Source of the DNA: JAGWRI01 sp035700805
Lineage (GTDB): Bacteria > Gemmatimonadota > Gemmatimonadetes > Gemmatimonadales > Gemmatimonadaceae
Length of the DNA: 64,000 bases
Direction: 5' to 3'
Assembly: GCA_035700805.1 (NCBI GenBank)
Contig: DASSOG010000023.1
Coordinates: 1 to 64,000, forward strand
This document shows positions 52,623-62,627 of this stretch, piece by piece (the first letter of the stretch is position 1; every line of letters starts with the position of its first letter). The notes under the pieces were generated by a model. That model had not been told where the DNA came from and ran no database searches. It saw only the letters and a program-made list of their open reading frames with translations. Position numbers and translations under genes: made by a program.

Positions 52623-53384
52623 TCAGAATTCGACTGCCCATCCATCGTGCGCGATGGTGACCGGCCCGGTGTACCGGGCCGCTACTACGCGAGCTATATC
52701 AACATCCTCAACCGGCGGGTACAGGTGCGTCAGCACCAGGTGCCCCGGAACCGCGTCGGCTGCCAGCTCCCCACATCGCTCCGGCGTGAGGTGTTCCGGG
52801 ATCGCCAGGTGATCGGGCAGCGAACACTCGCTCAGCAGCACGCTGCACCCCCGCGCCCACGCTCCCAGCCCGCCGTCCGGCCCGGTATCCCCGGTGTAGA
52901 CGAGCCGCGACCCGCCGGCCGTCACGGAATATGCCACACTCTCAGGGGTATGGGGAACCTTGAAGGCTTCAAGGACCACGCCGTCCGCCAGCGGCTGGGG
53001 CACGCCCGGCGCCAATTCAGTGACCACCAGCGGGAATCCCGGGTCGGTCACCCACGCCCCGTACGCCGCCGCCAGTTGCGTCAGCAGGGCGCCCGTGCCG
53101 GCCGGCCCGATGAGCCCCAGCGGGGCGGTGCGGCCAGGCAACCTGCCGTACTTCCACGCAAAGAGGAGCGTGGGCAGGTCCCCGTGGTGGTCCACGTGAA
53201 AGTGTGTGAGCGCCAGGTGCGTGATGGTGGGCCAGGGCAGGTCGAACTCCGCCAGGCGATGCGCGATGCCGCTGCCGCAGTCGAACAGGATCCGCGTGTC
53301 CTGGGCCTCCACGAGATATCCGGCGCACGCCCGCCGCGGGGTCAGCGAGACGGTGCCGGTACCGAGCGTGGTGAGCCGCATCAA
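52623..53384 (-). CDS. Ribonuclease Z-like MBL-fold hydrolase
   Basis: A 253-residue metallo-hydrolase. It starts MRLTTLGTGTVSLTPRRACAG, then ILFDCGSGIAHRL, the zinc motif LTHFHVDHHGDLPTL, a YTGDTGPDGGL Asp ligand and a late VLTHLYP His. The LGTGTV start and HxHxDH motif place it with RNase Z-like/AtsA enzymes; it lacks the tRNA-binding exosite of true RNase Z, so a small-molecule or cyclic phosphodiesterase role is possible. It starts 3 bases after the smc stop. Confidence 0.82.
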   Translation of the reverse strand: MMRLTTLGTGTVSLTPRRACAGYLVEAQDTRILFDCGSGIAHRLAEFDLPWPTITHLALTHFHVDHHGDLPTLLFAWKYGRLPGRTAPLGLIGPAGTGALLTQLAAAYGAWVTDPGFPLVVTELAPGVPQPLADGVVLEAFKVPHTPESVAYSVTAGGSRLVYTGDTGPDGGLGAWARGCSVLLSECSLPDHLAIPEHLTPERCGELAADAVPGHLVLTHLYPPVEDVDIARVVAARYTGPVTIAHDGWAVEF

Positions 53385-53387
53385 TCG

Positions 53388-56300
53388 CTACGCCGTGGCG
53401 GCGGCCTCCGCGATGCCGGCGTCTGCCGCCGCATCCACCGATGCCCCCTTCATGCGCACGCTCACCAGCGACGACACGCCCGGTTCCTGCATCGTGACGC
53501 CATAGACGGCGTCGGCGGCCTCGGTGGTGGTGCGCGGATTGTGCGTGATCACGATGAACTGCGTCCGGTGCTTGAATTCCGTGAGCATGTGGACGAAGCG
53601 CCCGATGTTGGCGTCGTCCAGCGGCGCGTCCACCTCGTCCAGCAGGCAGAACGGGCTGGGCTTGGTGAGGAAGATGCCGAACAGCAGCGACAGGGCCACC
53701 AGGGCGCGTTCTCCACTGGAGAGCAGGTGGATGCGCTGGGTGCGCTTGCCGCGCGGCGAGGCGTGCACCTCGATGTCGCAGTCCAGCGGGGCCTCGGGGT
53801 TTTCCAGGCGCAGGTCGCACTCGCCGCCGCCAAAGAGCGTCATGAAGATCTGGCGGAAGTTCTCGCGCACCTTCACGAAAGTCTCCAGGAACATGTCTCG
53901 CGCCGTGGCGTCAATTTCGCGGATGGCCTGCACCAGCGAATTCCTGGCCTCGGTGAGGTCGGTGCGCTGCGCGGTCAGGAACTCCAGCCGCTTGACCGTC
54001 TCGTCGTGTTCCTCGATGGCGAGCAGGTTCACCGCGCCGAGTTGTTCGAGCTGTGCGCGCAGGTCCTCCGCCTCGCTTCGCAGGGCATCGTCGTCCAGGT
54101 CGAGCGGCTCGGCGTTGGCCAGCATCTCGTCCAGGGGTTTGCGCCACTCGGTCTCCAGGCGCTCCCGGATGGCCGCCCGACGGCCGGAGAGCTCGGTGAA
54201 CCGCACTTCCGCGCGGTGCAGCTCCTCGCCGGCCGCGCCTCCGTCATGGCGCAGCTGATCGAGCGTGTGTTCGGCTTCGGTGAGCGCGGCGTCCGTGGTG
54301 GCCACCGCACGTTCGGCCTCCGCCACGCGCTGCTCGACGTCATTCAGCGTGGCCTGGCGCGCATCCAGGTCCATGCGCCAGGCGGCCATGTGCTCCGCCA
54401 GTTGCGTGTCGCTGCTGGACAGCCCGCCCAGTTCGGCGCTGAGCGCCTCCAGGCGCTCGGAGGCCGAGCGCAGCTCGTCGTTGAGGCGCTGCTCCCGGTC
54501 GGACGCCACCTGCGCGCGGGCCTGCACCTGCGCCTGCTCCACCTGCCAGGCCGCCCGCTGTTCCCGGGCGTGCTCCTGCTCCTGTTCGGCCTGCGCCAGC
54601 GTCTCCCGCGCGCGCGCCACTTCCTGCTCGCCGCGGGCAATGCGCAGGCCGAGCGATTCGATGTCCTGTGCAATGGCCGTCATGGCCACGCCCAGCTCGC
54701 TGCGGCGCGCCTCCAGTTGGCCCGCCAGGTCCGCGGACGCCTGCGCCTCACGCTGCGCGAGCTCCATGGTGCGCGACGTCTCGTTGTGCTGGACGGTGGC
54801 GGCGCTCAGCGCCTGCCGCGCGTTCGTTGCGGCTTCCGCGGCCGTCGCAATTCGCTGCTCCGTCTGCCGCAGGGCGTCCGCGGCTGCCCTGGCGGCAGTT
54901 GACGCGGCATCGCGACCGGCGGCGGCGGATTCCACTTCACCGCGCAGCTCGAACATCTCCGCCCGGCGGCGCAGCGGCCCGGGGCCCCCGCCATTTCCCG
55001 GCAACCACACGGCGCCTCGCGCGTCCGTGAATGCGCCGCCGTCGGCCTCGGGCCGCACGGCGCCGAGGAGCACGCGCACCCACGACTCCGCCGGTGACGC
55101 CGCCCGGACGCCGTCGGAGAGCGCGCCCGACGTCGATGGCACGTTCGGGGCCGCCGCGTCCAGCGGCAGGAGGAGCAGGGGACCGGGGTCGGCCTCGCGA
55201 TGCCAGGCGCGCACGGCTTCCGCAACGGCGCGATTGCGCACCAGCACGGCGTGGAGCGACGCACCGAGGAAGCGTTCGACCAGCAGCGCCGAGGCCTGGT
55301 CCGTGGTGAGGAAATCACTGAGTGGGCCCAGCACGGCATCCTGCCCGAACCGGTCGCGCTCCTTGAGGAGGCGCGCGGCCGCGGGGGCCAGGCCCACGCG
55401 TTCGCGTTCCAGCCCCTCCAGCGCGTGCATCCTGCCCTGAAGCGCCGCGACGGACTGCTCCAGGCGGACCAGTTCCGCGCGCGCCTGCGCGTCGGCTTCG
55501 CGCGCCGCGCGTTCGGCTTCGCGCGCGGTGGTGAGCTCCGCGTCCGCGCGGGCCGATTCCTGCCGCGCCGTGTCCAGCGTGGCCGCGGCCGCGGCCACGC
55601 CCTGCTGCGCGACTTCCAGCGAGCCCGCCAGCACTGCGCGTTGCTGCGCCAGCGTCTCGATGCGCTGGGCCGTTTCATCCAGTTCCCGCTGCGCGCGCTC
55701 GCGATCGTGATCCAGGCGATGGGCCAGATCCTGGGCCTCGCGCAACTGGGTGTCGGCGCGCTCGGCGTCGCCGCGCGCGGCCGCCACGGCCTCGCGTCCC
55801 GCGTCCTCGCGACGCTGGCGCTCGGCGAGTTCCGCCTGCAGCGCACGCAAGGCCTCGTCGAGTTCCCGCCGTTCGACGGCCACGCGGTCGCGATCCTCCA
55901 CCAGCCGCGCGCGCGTGCGTTCGCCGTGCGACGTTTCCACCTCGGCGCGCTCGCGCTGGAGGCGGGCGTTGCGCTGGCGCTCCTCCGCCACGGCCATCTC
56001 CGCCCGGATGGACTGCACCTGTTCGCGCTGCTCCGCGAGGTGGCGCGAGAGTTCATTGCGACGCGCCTCGGCCGTGGTGCGGGCGCCGTGCGCGGAATCC
56101 CGCGCCTGCTCCGCGGCCGCAATGCGTGCGTCCCAGTCGGGGAGCTGGGTGCGCAATTCAGCCACCCGTCCCTCCAGGCGCGCGAGTTCGTCGCGCCAGG
56201 CGCGCATTTCGCGGGCCGCGAGCGCGATCTCCACCGTGTACCGGCGCGCGCTGAGCTCCGCATGGCGTTCGGCACGCCGACGCTGGCGCGCCAGCGAGCG

Positions 56301-56906
56301 CGTCTGCGTGGTGACTTCGCTGATCAGGTCGTCCAGGCGCTGGAGGTCCACCGTGGTTTCCTCCAGGCGACGCTCCGTGGTGCGGCGGCGATCGCGATAC
56401 AGGCCCACGCCCGCGGCCTCCTCAAAGAGCTCGCGTCGGTCGTCGGGACGGTCGGAGAGCAGCGCGTCGATCATCCTGCTCTCGATCACCACGCCCGTGT
56501 CCGCGCCCAGGCCGGTGCCCCGCAGCAGGTCATGCACGTCGCGCAGGCGGCACGGGGCGCCGTTGAGCAGGTACTCGCTTTCACCGGAGCGGGAGAGGCG
56601 CCGCGAGAGGACGACTTCCTTGAACGCGATGGGAAGCGAGCCGTCCTCGTTGTCAAAATGGAGCGACACCTCGGCCACGTTCACGGCGCGCCGCGCGGAC
56701 GCGCCCTGGAAGATCACTTCCTCCATCTTCGCGCCGCGCAGCAACCGGGCCCGCTGTTCCCCCAGCACCCAACGCACCGCGTCGGACACGTTGGACTTGC
56801 CGCAGCCGTTCGGCCCGACGATGGCGGTGACCCCCTGGTTGAAGGTCAGCGTGGTCTCATCGGCAAACGACTTGAAGCCGTGCATCTCGAGCTTGGTCAA
56901 GCGCAC
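53388..56906 (-). CDS. smc: Chromosome segregation protein SMC
   Basis: A 1172-residue SMC ATPase, the normal length. The head has Walker A GPNGCGKSNVSDAVRWVLGE. Long coiled coils (about 170-500 and 660-1010) flank a hinge (about 510-640, LGPLSDFLTTDQASALLVER). The C-terminal head has the signature LLSSGERALVALSLLF and Walker B FCLLDEVDAPLDDANIGRF. It organises chromosomes together with ScpAB, which is not in this window. GTG 56906 starts the conserved VRLTKLEMHGFKSFADET and shares one base with the upstream stop (TAGTG). Confidence 0.95.
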   Translation of the reverse strand: MRLTKLEMHGFKSFADETTLTFNQGVTAIVGPNGCGKSNVSDAVRWVLGEQRARLLRGAKMEEVIFQGASARRAVNVAEVSLHFDNEDGSLPIAFKEVVLSRRLSRSGESEYLLNGAPCRLRDVHDLLRGTGLGADTGVVIESRMIDALLSDRPDDRRELFEEAAGVGLYRDRRRTTERRLEETTVDLQRLDDLISEVTTQTRSLARQRRRAERHAELSARRYTVEIALAAREMRAWRDELARLEGRVAELRTQLPDWDARIAAAEQARDSAHGARTTAEARRNELSRHLAEQREQVQSIRAEMAVAEERQRNARLQRERAEVETSHGERTRARLVEDRDRVAVERRELDEALRALQAELAERQRREDAGREAVAAARGDAERADTQLREAQDLAHRLDHDRERAQRELDETAQRIETLAQQRAVLAGSLEVAQQGVAAAAATLDTARQESARADAELTTAREAERAAREADAQARAELVRLEQSVAALQGRMHALEGLERERVGLAPAAARLLKERDRFGQDAVLGPLSDFLTTDQASALLVERFLGASLHAVLVRNRAVAEAVRAWHREADPGPLLLLPLDAAAPNVPSTSGALSDGVRAASPAESWVRVLLGAVRPEADGGAFTDARGAVWLPGNGGGPGPLRRRAEMFELRGEVESAAAGRDAASTAARAAADALRQTEQRIATAAEAATNARQALSAATVQHNETSRTMELAQREAQASADLAGQLEARRSELGVAMTAIAQDIESLGLRIARGEQEVARARETLAQAEQEQEHAREQRAAWQVEQAQVQARAQVASDREQRLNDELRSASERLEALSAELGGLSSSDTQLAEHMAAWRMDLDARQATLNDVEQRVAEAERAVATTDAALTEAEHTLDQLRHDGGAAGEELHRAEVRFTELSGRRAAIRERLETEWRKPLDEMLANAEPLDLDDDALRSEAEDLRAQLEQLGAVNLLAIEEHDETVKRLEFLTAQRTDLTEARNSLVQAIREIDATARDMFLETFVKVRENFRQIFMTLFGGGECDLRLENPEAPLDCDIEVHASPRGKRTQRIHLLSSGERALVALSLLFGIFLTKPSPFCLLDEVDAPLDDANIGRFVHMLTEFKHRTQFIVITHNPRTTTEAADAVYGVTMQEPGVSSLVSVRMKGASVDAAADAGIAEAAATA

Positions 56907-57628
56907 TAGAACGATCTCCCTGTCCGGTAAGCCATCGTGGCGCGGAGACCCACGGCGTGCAACGCGGCCGTCAGGCGCGCCATGCCGGCTGTGTCGCTGG
57001 GTGCGAACGCCCCGGCGTAGAGCCACGCCCGGCCATCGGCCTGGCGCAGCGCATACACGGGAAGTCCGCGGGCCCTGAGCTGCGCCACGCGTGTCTCCGC
57101 TGAATCGCCTGCAATATCCTGCGCAATCAAGAGCGCCAGCGACCGGCGATCCACCGTCCCGTCCGTCCGGCCCAATTGTCCGCGTGCGCGCATCTCGACC
57201 AGGAGTGTGCGCGCCTCGGCATCGCTGGTGAAGGCGCCGGCGTACACCGCGTACGTCCAGCGCCCCTGGTTGGAAGCCGGGGCGTACGTACCGGCCGGCA
57301 CGCGAGGCCCCAGTTGCTGAAGGCGTAAAATAGCACCTGCCGGGGTGTCCGCGTCGGCGACGTGCACGGCAAAGGCCGCGGGGTGCGCGGCGTCGCCCGG
57401 TGGCACGTGCGCCCTGCCGTCCACGGCCACCAGCGCCGGCACCCCGGCCGCGGCGTCACCCGTGGGCCGGGGGGGATGCTGGTAGTCGGCTCCGTGACTC
57501 CGCGCCAGGGGCCGCTCGGCCAGCCACGCGCCCAGGGCGAGCGCAAGTGCCGTCATGATCACGCCCAGCAGCGCCGGAGCGGCGCGTCGCGCGCGCGCGG
57601 AACGGCCTGCCGCCGCCAGCGCCGTCAT
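56906..57628 (-). CDS. SPOR-domain membrane protein
   Basis: A 240-residue protein with a basic N-terminus and one membrane helix (about 18-40, APALLGVIMTALALALGAWL), then a Pro/Ala-rich linker. Two SPOR-like segments follow, YAVYAGAFTSDAEARTLLVE and AWLYAGAFAPSDTAGMARLT. SPOR domains bind denuded peptidoglycan at division sites. ATG 57628 overlaps the stop of the upstream gene (ATGA). The YAGAF pair looks like a duplicated or split SPOR unit. The gene is directly coupled to smc, placing septal and chromosome functions in one transcript. Confidence 0.8.
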   Translation of the reverse strand: MTALAAAGRSARARRAAPALLGVIMTALALALGAWLAERPLARSHGADYQHPPRPTGDAAAGVPALVAVDGRAHVPPGDAAHPAAFAVHVADADTPAGAILRLQQLGPRVPAGTYAPASNQGRWTYAVYAGAFTSDAEARTLLVEMRARGQLGRTDGTVDRRSLALLIAQDIAGDSAETRVAQLRARGLPVYALRQADGRAWLYAGAFAPSDTAGMARLTAALHAVGLRATMAYRTGRSF

Positions 57629-59118
57629 GGGGTGGCCTCGTACACCCAGTACGTGTGCTGCGATGCGCGTCCCACGCGCTCCGCCTCGTCGCGCGTGGGG
57701 TAGGGGCCGAGCACCACGCGATAGATGGACGTGCCATTGCGCGTGGTCGCCAGGATCCGGGCGCGCTGGCCTTCCACCATGATCTCCGAGGCCAGTTGCT
57801 GCGCGCGTTCCACCGAGAGCAACGCGGCGAACGAGACGATGTACCCCACGGGCGCGACCACCGAATCGTGGGCCGCCACCCGACCGGCCAACGCGGCCAG
57901 GCTGTCGGGGAGCTGCGCGGCCCGCGCGGCGGAGTCGGCGGCCGCTGCATCGGCGGCGGTGCGCACGCTGTCGGCCGCAGCCAGGTTGAAGCTCACCGGT
58001 CGGTCCAGCGAGGACGCGCGCGGTCGGAAGCCGTTCCACTGGAACTGGTACCAGAAATCCCGCGCGCCGGTGCTGACGGCTCGCGCGGGACGCAGCGTCT
58101 CGCCGTCAATGAAGGTCACGCTGCGCCGGTGCAGCAATGCGATGGCGCCATCCGGCCCCACAAAGGGCAGGTCCGCGCGCCACTCGGTGCCCACGGTTCC
58201 CAGGACGCGGTTGGTCCCCACCGAGATCACCCACGCCGAGTCGCGGCCGGCCTCCCGAGCCAGGAGGTAGCGACCCAGGGGATCGATGCGAAGTTCGGAC
58301 GCCTGTCCCGGCAGCTTGATCTGCGCCGAGATCGCGGCCGTGTAGCGATCCACCACCCGCAGAATGGGGCTGGAGTCCGTGACCACGAACACCCGGTCGC
58401 CGCTCGGCGTGGGCACGGCCGCGGCAATGCGCTCCGGGAACTTCACGGGGTGGGTCCACTCGAGCGTCCGCGTGGACAGGCCGACGAGTCCGGAATCCAC
58501 GATGACGTAGAGCCGCTCGCCCGCCTGCGCCGGCAGCGTACGCCATGCGGACGGGAAGTCCGCGGATTTCACGATCTTGGGTTCGGGCGGAAAGAGCCGC
58601 CACACCCGGGTGCGGCGGCCGGTGTCGCCCACCACCAGCAGGGAGCCATCATCCTGCGGAAAGACGGCGCGCGCCGGGGCCGGCGGGGTGTAGGTCCAGC
58701 TCTGGCCCGTGGTGTAGCGGACCACCTTGCCGGTGGCGCCGATGGCGTAGACGGCGGACCCGTCAGCGGAGCGGGCGTCGCGCACCGTGTCGGAGGTGAC
58801 CTGGTCGGAACCCCCCAGGCGCAGGTCCAGCCGCACGGGGTTCCCCTTGGAATCCACGAACAGCAGGGCGCCGGCGTTGCGATCAAACGCCAGCATGCGG
58901 TCCACGCCCGGGGCGCGGCTCGAGGCGGTCCAGACCACGGAGTCCAGGTGCGTGTAGGAGTAGACGCGCGGAGCGCCGCCCGCCATCGGGACGCGCAGGA
59001 CCAGCGCGTCGGGGCCGCTCTGCGAGCCACTGCCGGCGGCGCTCACGGGCACCAGGCCGCGCGGGTCGCCACACGCCGCGGCCATCACGACGGTCGCGAG
59101 CACGAGGGCGCGCCGCAT
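57625..59118 (-). CDS. Propeller-like lipoprotein with C-terminal SPOR domain
   Basis: A 497-residue lipoprotein; the signal MRRALVLATVVMAAACGD contains a lipobox (AAAC). The middle (about 40-350) is a series of beta blades of WD/YVTN character (LLFVDSKGNPVRLDLRLGG, GSLLVVGDTGRRTRVWRLF, GDRVFVVTDSSPILRVVDRY, LGRYLLAREAGRDSAWVI). The C-terminal 80 residues are a SPOR domain (GYIVSFAALLSVERAQQLAS, YRVVLGPYPTRDEAERVG). I start it at the ATG at 59118, which shares one base with the upstream stop (TGATG). It may link an envelope sensor or scaffold to peptidoglycan (inference). Confidence 0.8.
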   Translation of the reverse strand: MRRALVLATVVMAAACGDPRGLVPVSAAGSGSQSGPDALVLRVPMAGGAPRVYSYTHLDSVVWTASSRAPGVDRMLAFDRNAGALLFVDSKGNPVRLDLRLGGSDQVTSDTVRDARSADGSAVYAIGATGKVVRYTTGQSWTYTPPAPARAVFPQDDGSLLVVGDTGRRTRVWRLFPPEPKIVKSADFPSAWRTLPAQAGERLYVIVDSGLVGLSTRTLEWTHPVKFPERIAAAVPTPSGDRVFVVTDSSPILRVVDRYTAAISAQIKLPGQASELRIDPLGRYLLAREAGRDSAWVISVGTNRVLGTVGTEWRADLPFVGPDGAIALLHRRSVTFIDGETLRPARAVSTGARDFWYQFQWNGFRPRASSLDRPVSFNLAAADSVRTAADAAAADSAARAAQLPDSLAALAGRVAAHDSVVAPVGYIVSFAALLSVERAQQLASEIMVEGQRARILATTRNGTSIYRVVLGPYPTRDEAERVGRASQHTYWVYEATP

Positions 59119-62100
59119 CAGAAGCTCGGCCACAGCGACCAGGTCCAGAATCCGCGTTGTCCAGGTTGATCCATGGGAATGGAATAGTACCAGCTTATCA
59201 GGGCGTAGTTGAAGAGGTTCAGGCGCAGGCCGACGCCATAACTTCGCACGGGGTAGCGCTGGTGGGTGAGGTCGAAGTTCGGCGGGCGTCGCGCGTACAC
59301 CGACTGGTTGCGGGACCAGGCCAGCCCCTCGTCGTAGAACAGCACGCCATCGAGTGAGGGAAGCGAGACGGGCAGCACCCCGAAGTTGTCGCGCCGCACC
59401 AGGGGAAAGCGGAGTTCCGCGTTGAACACCAGCACCCGGCTGCCCAGGAGCTGCAGGGCGCTGCAGTTGCTGGGTGTGGCGGCGATCACGGGGCAGCTCG
59501 AGGAGAACTGGCTGTTGCGATCGTATCCGCGCACGAAGTCGGGGCGGGCGATGTACTTGGGAAACGCGGCTTCGTCGCGCCCCACCGTGGCATCCGCGTA
59601 CAGGCGCGTGGCCACCGTGAGCTGGTTGAAGATGATGGGATCGTAGCGCCGGTAGTCCGCCAGGTACTCCATCCAATTGTAGGCCCCGACGACCGGCGTG
59701 ACCTGCAGCCGGTACCGGTGGCCGGTAATGGGTCCGGTGGCGCTGTACACGGAGTTGTCGAAGACGTAGGCGAGCTGCGCGTCCACGTAGTTCAGGCTGT
59801 GGTCCCGGTGCGTGCTGTCGAAGCGGAAGGGTGAGATGGAAATGCCGTTGCGGAGCGAGCGGCCAATGAACCAGCGCTCACGGTCGATGTTGTTGAATCC
59901 TCCGCCCACCTCGAATCGCCGGAACCGGTCCAGCGGATAGGCCGCGAGCCCGTACACCTGCCGGGCCACATACGTACTGATTTCCTGATGCTCGGTGCCC
60001 TCGGCGGGCAGCGACGGGTTGATGGCCACCGAATCGCCCGTGAGGAAGTAGAACGGCGACTGCGCAAAGCCCCCCGTCATCTGCCACCGGCGTGTGAGGT
60101 CGGTGTAGCTCAGCGAGAGCCGCGCCTCGCTCACCCGGCCGTTGATGGCCGCCCCGATCTCCGCGCGGTGGCTGCCCAGCATGTCGCTGAGCCCCATCTG
60201 GAAACCGCCAAACACGTTCCGTCCATAGTTGTCCGGCGCGTAGCCGACGGTGGGGCGTGCCGCAAAATCGGGGCGCAACCGGATGCCGTAGGGCGCGTCG
60301 CGGAACGCCGCGGTATCGGGCAGCCCGAGGGTGACGCTGTCGAGCAGTGCGGCCACGCTGACCGCCGAATCGGCGTGGGCGCGAAGCGTGGTGGAATCGC
60401 GCCGCGCGCGCTGGGGCTGCAGCGCCGTGGCCACGACGGCCGGCGGATGGAAGGGCGTGGTGGCCAGCGAGTCGGGGTGGTCCATGGACCAGACCGTGTA
60501 CTTGCCATCGGAGAAGTAGGTGAACGCCAGGCGGTCGGCGTGGCGGGCCCAGGTGATGGCCGGGCTGTATTCAGTGATCCCTGATACCGCGCCCGTGAGG
60601 TTGGTGAGCTGGTAGTGCTCGTGGTCATCCAGGCGGTACAGGAAGAGGTTGGCGGTGCCCGCGCGGTCGGAGACGTACGCAATGGCGCTGCCATCCGGCG
60701 ACCACGCGGGGTTCAGGTTCAGGCCGGCCTGCCCGGGCAGCACGGTGATGGTGCCTGACGCCAGGTCGTACAGCGCGATGCGCCACCTGGGAAAGTGCAG
60801 GTGGGCCAGGTCCGCCCCTGGGCCGCGATCGGTGGCAAAGGCAATGACGCGCCCGTCGGGGGACCACGCGGGCTGCAGGTCGCCGTACTTGTCGTGCGTC
60901 AGGCGCTGCAGGTGCGACCCGTCGGCATCCACCACGCAGAGGTCGGTGAGGCCGCCTTCGCTGCCGCTGAAGGCCAGGCGGCGGCCATCGGGCGACCAGG
61001 TGGGATTGGTGGCTGACTCAAAGGGCAGGGCGTCCAGGCGGGCCAGGACGCGGCGGGTGTTCACGTCCAGGATGTAGAGCACGTCGCGGCCGGCGGACTG
61101 CGCGGTGAAGGCCAGCCGGCTGCCGTCGGGGGAGAAGGCGGGCTGCGAGTACAGCACCCGCAGCTCCTCGTAGTTCGCGTTGGTGGTACTCTGCACCAGG
61201 CGCTGGATGCGCCGGCCGGTGGTCGCATCCGCCAGCCAGAGGTCAATGAACACCTGCCCGCGCGCGCGGCTGCCATTGGCCAGGAAGGCCACATGCTTGC
61301 CGTCGGGGGACAGCGCGGGCGCCAGGAAGATGTCCCCGCCGCTCCGGGCGGGGTTGAGCATGGGCTGGGCCAGGTCGCGCACCCACTGGAGGTTGGCCAC
61401 CTCCGGCAGGTAGCGCCGCTGCAGGTATTCCTTCCACCGGGCGCCCAGCTCATCCAGCGACTCCCCCGTCTGGCGGACAATGGCCTTCTCCACGCCCTGG
61501 CTGGGGGTGGCACGGAGGATCTGCCCGACCGCGTCGTCCCCCCAGCGCGCGCCGATGTAGGCCCACAGGGAGTGGCCGTACCGGTAGGGGAAGTACTTGT
61601 CGGGTTCGTCGGTCAACTGCTTGATGGTGGGGATGGTGCCATTCAGGGCCGCGTCGCGCATCCATGAATCCGTAAGGGCCGACGTGGGGCCCAGCGAGAG
61701 GTACTCCGCCATCCCCTCGGTGAACCATTGCGGCGGGTTCACCCTGGCCAGGGTCTGCAGCCCGCTGCCGGCATGGCCGTGCGCGAACATGTCGAACTGG
61801 AAGGCGTGCACCATCTCGTGCGTGAGCACGTGCTCAAACGTGCGGTAATCGCCCGTGAAGTTGAGGAGCATGCGGTGGCGCAGGGCCTCGGTCACGCCCC
61901 CCGTGGCCTCGCCCAGGTCGCCGGTCACCGTGTTCTGCCCGAAGTCGGCGCGCGTGGCAAACAGGATGATGGGCTTCTTCTCGATGAACTTGTGGTCCAG
62001 GATCCGCGAGAGTCGCGCATAGTCGCGCTCGGCCATGCGCGCGGCGTCCACCGCGGCGGCGTGCTCCACGGGGTAGTAGTAAACCAGGAAGTGGTCCGTC

Positions 62101-62231
62101 TCGATGTAGCGCCAGTCGCGGTGCGCGTACTGCACCTGGTTCTGGCCAAAGTAGTCCTGCGCGCGCAGCGGCCCCGCCGTGGTGGTGGCCGCGAGGGCGA
62201 GCCCCACGAGCGCCGCGGCGCGGCGAGTCAC
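59118..62231 (-). CDS. Peptidase-MA/PD40 propeller/BamA-like barrel fusion protein
   Basis: A 1037-residue exported protein in three parts. After a signal peptide (RRAAALVGLALAATTTAGPLRAQ) comes a zinc-peptidase-like domain (about 25-270) with the HExxH motif LTHEMVHAFQFD and a downstream Glu region WFTEGMAEYLSLG. The middle (about 300-620) has TolB-type PD40 blades: FLAPALSPDGKHVAFLA, QPAFSPDGSRLAFTAQSAG, NPTWSPDGRRLAFSG. The last 350 residues are a beta-barrel resembling the BamA surface-antigen domain (VLVFNAELRFPLVRRDNFG, GVLFYDEGLAWSR, GVGLRLNLF), ending in Phe. GTG at 62231 overlaps the rsfS stop (GTGA). It probably sits in the outer membrane; the substrate is unknown. Confidence 0.85.
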   Translation of the reverse strand: MTRRAAALVGLALAATTTAGPLRAQDYFGQNQVQYAHRDWRYIETDHFLVYYYPVEHAAAVDAARMAERDYARLSRILDHKFIEKKPIILFATRADFGQNTVTGDLGEATGGVTEALRHRMLLNFTGDYRTFEHVLTHEMVHAFQFDMFAHGHAGSGLQTLARVNPPQWFTEGMAEYLSLGPTSALTDSWMRDAALNGTIPTIKQLTDEPDKYFPYRYGHSLWAYIGARWGDDAVGQILRATPSQGVEKAIVRQTGESLDELGARWKEYLQRRYLPEVANLQWVRDLAQPMLNPARSGGDIFLAPALSPDGKHVAFLANGSRARGQVFIDLWLADATTGRRIQRLVQSTTNANYEELRVLYSQPAFSPDGSRLAFTAQSAGRDVLYILDVNTRRVLARLDALPFESATNPTWSPDGRRLAFSGSEGGLTDLCVVDADGSHLQRLTHDKYGDLQPAWSPDGRVIAFATDRGPGADLAHLHFPRWRIALYDLASGTITVLPGQAGLNLNPAWSPDGSAIAYVSDRAGTANLFLYRLDDHEHYQLTNLTGAVSGITEYSPAITWARHADRLAFTYFSDGKYTVWSMDHPDSLATTPFHPPAVVATALQPQRARRDSTTLRAHADSAVSVAALLDSVTLGLPDTAAFRDAPYGIRLRPDFAARPTVGYAPDNYGRNVFGGFQMGLSDMLGSHRAEIGAAINGRVSEARLSLSYTDLTRRWQMTGGFAQSPFYFLTGDSVAINPSLPAEGTEHQEISTYVARQVYGLAAYPLDRFRRFEVGGGFNNIDRERWFIGRSLRNGISISPFRFDSTHRDHSLNYVDAQLAYVFDNSVYSATGPITGHRYRLQVTPVVGAYNWMEYLADYRRYDPIIFNQLTVATRLYADATVGRDEAAFPKYIARPDFVRGYDRNSQFSSSCPVIAATPSNCSALQLLGSRVLVFNAELRFPLVRRDNFGVLPVSLPSLDGVLFYDEGLAWSRNQSVYARRPPNFDLTHQRYPVRSYGVGLRLNLFNYALISWYYSIPMDQPGQRGFWTWSLWPSF

Positions 62232-62608
62232 GCACTCGCCCCGTGGGCGCCCACCGGCACCACCCGGGCGTCGCCCCACAGGCGCTCGAGCTGGTAGAAC
62301 TCGCGCATGGCCGGGTGAAATACGTGCACCACGAAATCCACGTAGTCGAGCAGCACCCAGCGCCCGTGCACCAGCCCCTCCTGGTGGTAGGGGCGCTGTC
62401 CCAGCGTCGCCAGGTCTTCCATGACGTGGTCGGCCAGGGCGCGCACGTGCGTATCGGAGGTGCCGCTGGCAATCACGAAGTAATCGGTCATGTCCGCCAC
62501 GCCGTGGAGGTCCAGGATAACGACGTTCTCGGCGCGATTCTCCACGCACGACCGGGCCGCGCGACGGACGGCGTCGGGCACCGTCCGGTGGCGAGCAGCA
62601 GTGGTCAT
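62228..62608 (-). CDS. rsfS: Ribosome silencing factor RsfS
   Basis: A 126-residue RsfS/Iojap protein that binds ribosomal protein L14 and blocks subunit joining when nutrients are low. Family motifs are present: ENVVILDLHGVADMTDYFVI, ASGTSDTHVRALADHV, LVHGRWVLLDYVDFVVHVF and REFYQLERLWGDA. The C-terminal tail (VVPVGAHGASA) is short. It lies 19 bases after rplI, and its stop overlaps the fusion-protein start. Confidence 0.93.
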   Translation of the reverse strand: MTTAARHRTVPDAVRRAARSCVENRAENVVILDLHGVADMTDYFVIASGTSDTHVRALADHVMEDLATLGQRPYHQEGLVHGRWVLLDYVDFVVHVFHPAMREFYQLERLWGDARVVPVGAHGASA

Positions 62609-62627
62609 CTCGAGGCTTGACCTGCCC

